Origin: JAYQKL01 sp049889415
Lineage (GTDB): Bacteria > Pseudomonadota > Alphaproteobacteria > RS24
Reading direction: 5' to 3'
Assembly (NCBI GenBank): GCA_049889415.1
Contig: JBMHDL010000006.1
Span: forward strand, 186,001 to 250,000
Length of the DNA: 64,000 bases
Below are positions 36,701 through 48,700 of this stretch, in pieces; within the stretch, counting starts at the first letter, position 1; the number at the start of each line of letters is the position of its first letter. Both the position numbers and the translations under genes were made by a program. The notes under the pieces are model-generated. The model was not told the origin of the DNA. It did not search any database and saw only the letters and a list, made by a program, of their open reading frames with translations.

Positions 36701-39700
36701 TTATTATGCCGAGGCGATTGCCGGTGGCGCGGCACAGGGCGGCAATGCCGGCTCCGGTTCCCTGGCGGTCACCGCTTCAATCGGTTCGACCAAGGCTTTG
36801 ATTGGTGAAGGTGTCTCTTTGACGGCGGCCAGCGCCGATATCCGCGCTTTCAATGAATCCGATGCCCGCCATTTGGTCGGCGCCATCGCCATTGCCGAGA
36901 AGAAAGCCATTGGCGGCTCAATTTCCGGCATTTATCTGCGCGAAGATGTGGCTACCATTATCGGTGAAGAGGGGGTGGCGGATGGTGGCCAGACCACAAC
37001 CATCATCACCAATGCCGGCAATATGCGGATTGACGCTGAGGCGGATCAGGAAACCCTGACCTTTATGGCTGCCGGCGGTATTTCAACTAATGAGCTGGCC
37101 TTGTCGGGAGCGCTGGGTGTCAATGTTCTGGACACCGATGTTGAGACAATCATTGTGGAAGACGCCGTGCTGCGCGCAACGGCCGGCAATGTCGACATCA
37201 ATGCCGACAGCGCCACCGACATCCGCAACTTTGCCCTCTCGGTCAGCGGCTCCGGCGGGTCCGACTCCGCCGGTGGGTCATTGGCACTCAATCTGTTCCT
37301 GACCGACAAAAAGGCGCTGGTCGGACAGGCGGCAGATGCCAACAACAACATCACCATTGACGCCACCGGGGCCTTGAATGTCGGGGTGGATGCGTCTCAG
37401 GAAATCCTCAATGGTGTGATATCGGCTTCCGTTTCCACCTCCGGCAACGCCATTTCGGGGGCGCTTTCCGCCAACATCATTAAGGGCGACTCGATTGCCG
37501 CCGTGCGTCAGGGTGCGGATCTCAACACTGATGCCGGTATTGACGGCGCGGCCAATGAAACCATTGGCATCATTGCAAATGACCGGTCAACCATCACCGA
37601 CCTGACGGGCACGCTCGCCGCTTCCAACAGCACCTCTGTTGGTGTTGCGCTGGGCGCCAATGTGTTTTGGAAAAATGTCGAGGCCAGCCTCAACAGCACC
37701 GCCAATGCGGAAGGCAATATTGAGGTCGCGGCCAATAATGAGCAGAATTTGACCGCCACCGTCGTTGGTATTGCCGGCTCGACCGGTGGGCTGGCCGGTG
37801 CCGGATCGGTCTCCGTGGGGCTGGTCAAATCCACGACCAATGCCTTTATCGGCGATGACGCCACGGTTTACACGGACGGCTCCATCAAGCTGCATGCCGG
37901 GGATGACACGGATATTTTCATGCTTGAGCCGGCGGCGAGCTTCTCGACCGGCGGCACGGCACTGGCCGGTGCGGTCGGGGCGGCGGTGTTCATCGGCACC
38001 ACCCGCGCCCGGGTGCTGGGCGGCGCCACCGTGCAGGCCCGCGGCAACGGCACGGTGGCCGTCGATCAGGACAGCGTGACCACCTCCTCGCCCCTGCTCG
38101 AGGGCATTATGGGGGGCGACGACGAGCAGACCCGTTCTGCCCTGGCCAGCTTCAATGATGACTTCACCTTTGACAACATCAAGGATCTGTTCCTGACCGA
38201 GGTGCGGGATACGGAAAACAAATCCGGCATTTCCGTTTCAGCGACCTCCGATCAGGATGTGATTTCCATCGCCGCCTCAGGTGCGGTGTCGTCGGATAAC
38301 GCCATCGCCATTTCCCTGTCGGCCGGTGTCGGTGTCAACACCACCGAGGCCTCGATCGCCAATGGTGCGACGGTGACGGCCAATTATGACGGCACAAGCG
38401 CCGATGTGATTGTCCGGGCCATTTCCGACACCTATTGGACCGATTTGTCCGCGGCGCTGGGGGCCGGTACAGGCTCCGCCGGGGTCGGTGTTGGCGGCGA
38501 CATCGTCATTCAGGTCAAAAACACACTGGCCTATATCGGCACCGGTGCCACGGTGCAGGCCACACAGGATGTTCTGGTGGAGGCCAGCAACAAGGACAAA
38601 ATCATTAATTCCGCCGCCACGTTGGGGCTCGGCAATTCCGCCGGGGTCGCAGGCACGGCGGCGGTCGGTGTGCTGGTCAACACAACCAAAGCCTATATTG
38701 ACGGTACGGTCGAGGCTGACCGCGACCTCAAAGTCACATCGGATGCGGCGACTGACTTGATCCAGATTGCCGGTGGCGTCGGCGGCGGCGGCACGGCCGG
38801 CATTGGTGCTTCCTTCGGGGTCGGCTATGTCAAGAACACTACTGAGGCCTATATAGATGACAATGCTGTGGCCAATGCCAGTCGTGACACTAATGTCGAA
38901 GCCGATACGGATGAAAATTCGGTTGCCGCGGTGATTGCCGGCGGTATTGGCGGAACGGTTGGTGTTGGCGTGTCGGCCGGCATCAAAATCCATCAGTCCA
39001 ACACCCGCGCCTTCATCAAGGGCAGCGTCAACCAGACGGCCAGCTTCGCGCAGGCCGGTCAGGATGTGACCGTCCGGGCGGATAATACGGTCAACACGAT
39101 TGATGTGGTCGGCGGCATTGGCGGCGGCGGCACGGTCGGTGTTGGTGTGTCCCTCAATGCGCTGGTGGTGCAGAACAATGCCCAGGCCTATATTGGCGGC
39201 GGCACCAATACGCGTGTCTCGGCCCATGATGATATTTCCGTGACCGCCCATTCTGACAAGACGACCAAAAACTTCACCCTGGCCGGCGCCGCCGCGGGTA
39301 CGGTTTCGGTGGCCGGCAATGTTGCCGTTATTCTGGTCGGCGCCGACGCCGATGATGAATCGAATGAATATATGGAGGATGGTGAAGGCGGCTCGCACGC
39401 AACTCATGCCAATGACCGCATCAATGCCATTGACCTTGGCAGCATTTTGAGTGATGACAACTCCTCCGGTGACTATGCCCGGACCGGTGACACTTTGAGC
39501 GAAGTTGCCTCGGTCTTCGGTGCCCAACAGGGCAATGCCGACATCAGCGCCACCTTCAATCCGTCCGACTCGAACCTGTCGCGCAACAAGACGCAAGCCT
39601 TCATCGAAAACGGGGCAACTGTGTCTGCTGGGCGCGACTTGACCATTGACTCGGAGGACACCATCAACACGATTTTCACCGCCGGCGCGGTCGGCGGTGC

Positions 39701-42700
39701 CGGTGTGGTCGGTGTCGGAGCGACGGTCGGCGTGCTGGTCTTCAACACCAGTTCAGAGGCCTATATCGGCACCAATGCCGTGGTCAATGTCAGTGAAGAT
39801 CTGACCATCAATTCCGAAACACAGGAAAGCGTCGGTTCCGGCGCCTTGTCCGCCGGCGGTGCCGGTATCACTTCTGTTCAGGGCGTGGTGATGACGCAAG
39901 CCACTTATTCACGCTCACGCGCCTTTATCGAAGACAGTGCCAGGGTCAATCAGGGCATTGCCCGCAATAACAGTCAGACCGTCAGCCTGCTGGCTGAGAG
40001 TGACACGGATCTGGTCACCTTTTCCGGCTCTGGCGGGGGTGCCCTGGTCGGGGTCGGCATCACCGGCGATGTGATGATTTTGGAAAAAGAGACCCGCGCC
40101 TGGATTGGTGAGAATGCTCTGGTCGCTTCCGGCGGAGATATTGCCATTGACGCCCGCTCGCAAGAAGATTTGCTGCAGATCGCCATGTCGATCAATGGCG
40201 GATTTGTCGGTGTCACCGGCACGGCCGGGGTTGTTGTTGCCAGCAACACAACCGAAGCCGTAATTGAGGACGGAGCTACGGTTGCGGCGGATGACTCAAT
40301 GCGTATTCAGGCCACGGATGATACGGAGATTGACGCCATTCTGATCACCGGAGCTGGTGGCGCAGTCGGGGTCGGCGGTGCGATTGGCACCTATGTGATG
40401 GAAAATGTCACGCGGGCCAAAATCGGTGACAATGCGGTTGTAACGGCTTTGGCTGAGGCCGCCGGGGATGGCATTGATGCACTGACCGGGGTGATTGATA
40501 ATTCCAACTTAACAACTCAGACCCGCACGGTACGCCAGCAGGATCAGAGCGAAAGTGATGAGACCATCACCAGCACCAATACCGAGTTTGTCAATGCCAA
40601 TGCCCGTGGGTTGGTCATCGGTGCCGTCACTAATGAGGACATTAATCTGGCGCCAGTCGGGGTCGCCATCGGCGCCGTCGGCGTGGCCGGCACCATCGCC
40701 ACCACAGTCAGCGAGTCGACGGTTGAGGCGCTGGTCGGTACCGGCACGACACTCAATGCCAATAATACGGGTGCGGGCAACAGCCAGGATGTCCGGCTGC
40801 TGGCGCAGTCCGAAACCCTGTTGAACAACATTTCCACCGGCCTGGCCTATGGTGGCGTCGGCGTGGCGCTTGATGTTGATACGCAGGTCTATGCGAAGAC
40901 GGTGCGCGCCCGCCTGCTCGGAGATGCCACCGCCAAACGCGATATCAGTGTGCTGGCTGACAATCGTGATCGGGTCATTCAGACCATGGTATCGTCCGCC
41001 GTGGGTGCGACCGACGGGATTGGCGGGCTGGTTGGCACATCGGTCATTGCCGATACAGTGCTGGCGGAAATCGGTGACACCACCACAACCGTCGCAGAAC
41101 GCGATGTGATCGTAGACGCCGAACAGGATATCGATATTGTCCAGACCGGCGGCAATGTCAGCGGCGGCGGGGCCGGTTCCGGTGTCGGGGCATCATTGGG
41201 AACCTTGGTCGCTAAATCCACCAATACGGCACGCATCGGGTCCGGTGCCACCGTCACGGCTTACCGCACGACACGGGTTGATGCTGAAAGCGATACCAGC
41301 CTGAACCAGAACATTATCGGCTTCGGCGGCGGGGGGACGGCCGCTATTGTCGGGTCTATCGGCATCAATGTGCTGAAAACCTCAACACTTGCAGAAATCG
41401 GTGCCGACACCTCCGTCAATGCCACCGCCAATGCCGCCTATGATACAGCCCAGTCAATCATTGTGCGCGCTGATGATGTCGTCACCACGCAGGGGGCTGC
41501 CGGTGCCGGTGCCATTGGCGGGGCGGCCGGGGTCGGTGTTGGCGTCACGGTCACGGTCACACGCAACGCTACGGCGGCGCGGGTCGGGAACAATGCCGTG
41601 TTGAAGGCCCGTGATGATGTCACCATCACCGCTGACAGCGAAAAGAACATTTCTAATCAGGGCATTGCGGCAGCTGGCGGCATCGGATTGGGAGCGGCCG
41701 GATCCGTGGCCCTGACACTGGTCGGCGGCGCCATGTCGGAGGACGGCGGCGACCAGCTGACCAATGATAACGGTAACATGCTGGCTGAGGCGGATACTGC
41801 GTCTTCGCGTGACCGTAGCCAGAATCAGACGCAGGACAATAACGGCAACACAAGCAATGGCGGCATGGACAATGCCAGCACATCGCGCCTTGACGGGTAT
41901 GACACGCAAGCGCGGGTTGATGCGCAAATGGGCGGGGTGCAGGCGGATGTCGAGGGCAGCGGCACGGACTCAACCTTTGCCGGCATCGGCACGGGCGTCA
42001 CCATTGAAACCGGGGATGATGTCACCATTGGCGCTGATGAAGAGATCAATCTCAGCCAGATTGCCGGGGGTGCGGCCTTCGGCACGGTCGGGGTCGGCGG
42101 GTTTGTTGCGGTCGGGGAATATAACGGTTCGGTGACGGCACAGATCGGCGACAACAGCACCGTGACGCTGGGGGGTGACATCGCCGTGCGCGGCACGCTC
42201 GACAGTGGCGACAATATTTCCATTGATGTGCCGGTTGGGGATGACATTACCGTCGGAGCGGTCAACTCGACCGTGGTCGGTGCGACCGGCGGCATTTTGG
42301 GAGCGACCTTGACTGTGGCCCAGCTGAACCTGAATGAGGATGTAACGGCTGAAATCGGCGACAGCGTGACCATTTCCTCGACATCCGGTGCAGCCGACAC
42401 GGATGTGGATGTGATTGCCACACGCGATGTTGACGCCGAAACCAATGTGGTTGGGCTGGCTGCCGGTGTGGTTGCGGCGGGCGTGTCTGTTGGCGGCATT
42501 AACGCTTCCGGCAATGCAACGGCGCGCATCGGTAATGACAGCGCGCTAGGCACGGATGCGGCGCGTCTTGGCGCCCTGACGGTGCAGGCGCTCAACAGTT
42601 CCACCCAGAAAGTCCGGGCGGTATCAGGCGGTGTCGGATATTTTGGCGCCGGGGTCGGCGCAACCTCCCTGCTCACGGACAGCGGAGACACAAGCGCCGT

Positions 42701-45700
42701 CATCGGCAATAACACATCGCTTTATGGTGGCGGTCTGTTGACCGTCTCAAGTGATGACCGCGCCCGCAATTACGGCAATTCCGTCGGTGTGGCGGTGTCC
42801 GCAGGCGTGTCTATGTCGGGCATCATTTCGCGGGTCTCGGCTGACCGCAACGCTTATACAACCATCGGAGACAACACCACGCTGGTCGGCAATGGTCTGA
42901 CTCTGAGTGCAACCATTGGCGAGACCGGTCAGAATATGGCGGACTCGGATGTGGTCGGCGCGACCGGCGGTTTGGTTGCGGCCACAGGCTCTGAAACCAC
43001 GGTCACGGCGGACGCCGACACAAAACTCGAAATCGGTGACAATGCCGTTTTGAAGAGCAACCGGCTGGTCGGCGGCGGGGAAGTCTCCGGCGCGGCGGTC
43101 AATCTGTCGGCCACCAACCGCGCCAGCATCGACAATAACAGCACGGCGGTGGTGGCGGGTGCGGCGGCTTTGGGCGTCCATATCACCCGCAGCACCTCAA
43201 CCGGCGACAGCCGCATCATATTCGGCGCCAATACGGATCTGGTGACCATGAGTGACATCGCCATCAACGCCCTGAGTGACCGCGACAGCCGGGCCGAGGC
43301 AATTGCCGGTGCCGGCGGGTTGGTTGCCGCCAATGGCGCCGAGTCAATTGTTACCCACAGCTCGAATGTCCTGATCAGTGTCGCCGACGGCAGCGCGGCG
43401 GGCAACGGCATCGGCATTGCCACCTCTGGCAGCCTGACGGTGACGGCCGTCAACAATGACACGTATGACGCCGCCATGGATGCCGGCGCGGTGGCCCTGG
43501 GTGGTGTGACGGGTGCGGTCGCCCGCACCACAGGCCGTGCCGACACCAGCATATCTTTCGGCGATTATGCCGACATCACCAGCAACGGGCTGGTGGTGAC
43601 GGCTGACAACAATCTTTCCAAGAGCGGGCTGGATGAGAATTTCAAGTTTGACGGTGGCGGCGCTCTTTCCGTCACGGCTGGTGACAGTAAGGCCCGCCAG
43701 ACCCAAAACGCGCTAATCTCCTTCGGCGATAATTCCTCCATGCTTGTGACCGGTACCCTGGACGCCCATCAGGACGCCGTCATTACGTCCCGGGTCAATG
43801 TCACGGCAGATGATGAGGCCATCATCAACACCGGTGCCCTGATTGGCGTGCCGGTGTCGATGACTGAAGTTGTCGCAAACTCCACCGCCGGCATTGATCT
43901 CGGCGCCAATTCGGATCTGGTGACGCGCCGCGGTGACATCACCCTGCTCGCGGACACATTGTCCGACATTGACTCAGATGCCCGCACCTCGGTTTGGGGA
44001 CTGGCCGGGGTCGGCGCCACCGGCCAATCCAAGGCATCAATGACCGGACGCAATACGGTCAATATCGGTACCGGATCAGAAGTGATCGCCAATGGCTATC
44101 TCTATGCCAATGCCGGGCGTGAGGCCAGCCTCAACAGCATTGTCGCCAACACCAATATTTACAACAACACACTGATTGCGGGTATTTTCGGCGAAAAGGC
44201 GGAGGCCGCGCTGACCATAAATTCGGATGTGAACATTGCCGAAAACGCCGCTCTGCGATCAGCGCAATATATGGTGGTCGAATCCAGCACGGGTTCGGGG
44301 GCGGCGGTGGCCAACGGGTACAAGGAGTGGCTGCAATATATCGGTATTGCCGTCGTGCCGCTCAATGGCAGCTTTGGAGCTGAGAGCGTTTCCGGGCGCG
44401 GTAACATCAATCTGGCCGGCACGCTGGAGACCGGCGTTTACAATGAGCAATATATCGGCTTCGGCACAGGTTTCGGCAGCTTCCGGGAGGACCCGAACAG
44501 TCCGGGTGATGTTGAAAAAATGACCCTGACGGAATCGGATGGTGTCTATACCCGTTCAGATGGCACCATCATGGATGTGCCGGTGGTTGGTACCTATTCC
44601 GATGATAAAACCGTGACCCTGCGCTCCAGTGATGCCATCAGCTGGAGCTTCGATCTGAACCGTGACCCGGGTCAGGATATCGATCTTGAGATCAATGAGC
44701 TTGAGGTCGCCAAATTGCGCAGCTTCAACTCCGATGCGGCCGATGCTCTGGCAGATAAGCAGACCGAGCTTCTGGCTGACCAGACTTTCTACCAGAATCT
44801 CCAGTCCGGCGCGATGACGGCTCAGGACGTTCTGGACAATCTCAATGATGATCTGACGACCAAGCAGGCAGAGCTGACCGCCGCGCAAGATGCCGGTGAC
44901 CCGACAGCGGCAATCCAGCAGGAGATTGATGATTTGCAGGCCCAGATCGATAATTTTGATCCGGACAGTTTCTCTCCGGATGCGGTGGATTACACCGCCG
45001 AGCTTGCCGATATCGCTACCCAACTGGACGACATTCAGACCCAGATTGATGATTTCGACAGCTCGGGTGATCCCGCGACAGTCGCCAAAATCAACAATGA
45101 AATCGCATTTTTGGAAGCGAAGAAGGCCAATCTGAATGACGGGCCGGTCGACATTATTTCCGTCGGGGACATTTTTGCCGCAACCGGACATGTATATACC
45201 AAGGCGGACAATCTGACGGGTGCCTCAACAGGCCAGATCATCTCGAACAACAATGTGTCCGTTACCATTCGTAATGACAGCAATTCCCCGATTGAGGTCA
45301 ATAATATTGAGGTTTCCAGGACACCAGGCGGTAATATTTACTTTAATGATGTGCTGGTCGAGACTGAACAAAATGTCCGTAGCCTCAATCGTGACGGTGC
45401 GGCCGAGACCGGTTTTGCCATGACCAGTTCGCCAGGCAATTTCACCACCATGGTGCAGATTGACGGGCGCTTTGACCCGAATTCCTCCGCCTATAATCCG
45501 GATACGACGGTGCCGATTAAGGCGCCGGCCATGTTGATGGAGGGGATGATCACCAACCGTGCTGGATCAGTCAATGTGGTCAATAAAAACGGCTCGATCT
45601 ACTCCAATGGCAGCATTGAGGCGCGCCGCATCAAAGTCACTTCCGGCGGGGCGTTTTTCGTCAATGATAAAACGCCCGGCATTTACAATATCGGCGCCTC

Positions 45701-48700
45701 ACCGACATCAGACACGAGGGACTCCGCTTCAGACCCGGTCGGATATGGTGACGTTGCGGCCGCGCGCACGGATAATATCGGTCAACCGGACGGAGATCTG
45801 GGCGGCTGCGGTACGATTGTGGCCATGCCGTTTGACAGCAATAATTCGGAACCCTGTGCCGTCGGTACAGTCAATCAGAGTGATGATGAGTCGGCCCGCC
45901 TGTTCGGTGATGAGGTTTACATCGTCGCCAACACCATCAATGTGAATGGCCTGATCCAGTCCGGCGTTGCGCAGAAATCCATCACCATCGGTGAAACATA
46001 TGATGCCTTCACCGATAATGACGGCGTGTCCAGCTACACGTTGGAGGATGTGGCGCTGGATTTGAGCGGCACCGGTTCGGGTCGCGAAGGCGTGAATGGT
46101 GTTACGGCGGAATATAATGCCGCCGAGGATGTGATTGAGATTTCCGGCCTCGAGGCCAAGGGCGGCAAGGTCACGCTGGTCGGCAAGCTCATCAGCACCG
46201 GCAATGGCGCCATCAAGGTTCTGGACGGCTACGGTACTTTCAATGTCACCAATAATTCCGACAAGGATGTGCGCATCAATTACGCCAATACGGGTGAGGT
46301 GGAAGGCATTGTCACCCTGATTGATGACGCTTATTCCGATGCCAATGGCGTGCCGCGGGTGACGCAGTATACCCGGGTCGGGGATACGGTGAGCGTCCGC
46401 AACAATGTTGGGGTCGGCAGCTCCAATCCGACCAATCTGGTCAGCTCGACCAGTGGTCGGTCATCAAGCTATGCTATTAAGGACGGCATGCGCTATTACT
46501 GGATTGAGGGGGAAAGCCTCGAGATTACCCGCACCTACCGCACCAACCGGAGAAAGAAGACCTTTATCGGCATCAATGTTGGTGAAGAAACCAATTTCCG
46601 TCCGCCGGACAGCTCTTTCACCAGCCAGGAAATCCCGGCCAGTTCCTTGCCGAGTGCCGACTTTGCCGCTGTCGATACCAGCGTGACCTCGGACTATACG
46701 TTCCGCATGCGCTATGACGAGACCTATTACAACCGTGCAACCAGCACTGAGAACTTGAGTTGTTACACAGTCGGCTTGAGCTGGGCGCCGCTTTATCAAG
46801 ACTGCTCCTGGGTCAATGTTACAACTGAAAACAGCAATGGCTCCCTGTTCTATTACCAGGATGTGTCAGCGGACCGCTCCGTGCCGATCACCTTTATCGG
46901 TCAGGACACGGGTACGCTGAATGTGACTTCTGCCGGGGGCATCCAGATTGGGGGTGAAATCACAGCCCTGAACACCACCACCACATTAACAGCCAATGGC
47001 GGTGACATTTCCATGTCCAACGCCAACGGCTATATTGAGGTCGGTGACATTACCATGACGGCCAGCGGGCGCATCGGCAGTGATGCACGGGCCGTCAAGC
47101 TGGTACAGGAGGCTGATGACACCATAACCGCCAGTGCGGGAACAGGCGTCAAGCTGACTTCCGACAACGGCAATTTACGCTTTGCCCAGCTGACCAATGT
47201 TGATGGTGATGTCATTCTGGAGGCCGGTGAAAACATTTACCTCAACACCCAATCCAACATATTGGTCGGCGACACCGTCAGTCTGCGGGCCAATTATGGT
47301 GAAATTGCCGACACGTCCGGAAATGCCGTACGGGTCAATACATTGGACGGGACATTCAGTGCTTATTCCCGCGCCGGAAACATTAATGTCGTCGAGACGG
47401 AGGGGGATATCAGCGTCCGCCAGATCAATACGGTTGGTGATGTGACGCTTGCAACGCTCAATGGCAGCATTCTGGACGGCAATACGGAGCAGACCGATGA
47501 CGCCGCCGCCCAGGCCGCCCTGCTTGCCCTGTGGACGGATCTGCAGTTGACCGAGGATACCGGCGCCCTTGACAAGCGCAATGATCAGATTGCCGGCTAC
47601 AACAGAAGCATGGAACAGCTCTATCAGGACTATTACACATTGCGAAACCTCTCACAGGAAGCCAATGGTGCTTATGTCTATGATGATTATGATGTGAATT
47701 TCTCCTACACAGCAACCACCGAAGAGCGTCAAGCGATTGCAACTGGGTCGCTGGTCTCGGAAACCAATGCACTTTATCAGGACTACTGGTCCTTGCGTCA
47801 GGTGCAGCAGGACGCTGACGGAAATTATGTCGCCACCGCTTATAATCCGAATTTTATATATGTGCCCAGTGAGGCCGAGACGGCAGCCTTGGACAATGAT
47901 CCGGATTTGATTGCTCAGCTGCAGCTTGATCAGCAGGCACGCTATCAGCTCGGATATGAGCGGTTTGGGGATCCGGACTATGATCCCGACTTTGACTACA
48001 CCGATACAGCCGTAACCCAGTTGGAAACTATCAGGACAGCGCGTTATCAGCAGGCCTATGAAACCTTCGGCGACCCGGTCTATGTCGCCGACTTCACCTA
48101 TGAGGCACCGGAGAGCCAGACCAATTTGTTTACGCAGGGCTTTGCCTGGGATGCGGAACATCTTGAGGCACCTCTGCCCGGCCAGGCCTTTAAGGACATC
48201 ACCGATACAACTGCCTTTGTTGAGGACAGCAACATTATCGGCGACGACATCACCCTGACCGCCGGCAGCGGCAATATCGGGGTCTTTACCGATACGACAC
48301 AATTTGAAATTGCAAAAGTGTATGCCAAAGAGCTGACGGATGAGCAGAAGGTTCTGCTCAGTGCGGCAGAGTCTGATGATGTCGAATATAATGAAACCAC
48401 CGGCATGGTCACTCTGACACAGCGCGAGGATCTCGACATTCAAACCCTGAATGAAACCAGCGTCATCAATGTCACGGCCGCCAACGGCTTCGGCTTTATC
48501 GGCGGCGAAACCAGTCTCAATGTAAACTCCGTCGCCGTTTCAGGAGAGTTGCGGGTGAAGGTGTCCGGCGAAATCCAGAACATCAGAGCTGACGACAATC
48601 CGGCCGTCAGTTCAGACAATCTTGTGCTGGAGGCGTCAACGGGGGCCATAGGTAGCGCAGATAAGGCGATGATTGTTCAGGTCGATGACGGATTCCGCAT

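Noticed and set aside
38277..39596. 439-residue minus-strand open frame opposite the adhesin
   Set aside because: The repetitive GGC/GCC-rich codons of the beta-helix produce long open antisense frames throughout 31-50 kb; none shows a recognisable protein.
31800..44000. Repeat-rich stretch as a possible CRISPR array or satellite DNA
   Set aside because: The periodicity is degenerate at the DNA level, in one intact reading frame, and explained by beta-helix protein repeats.
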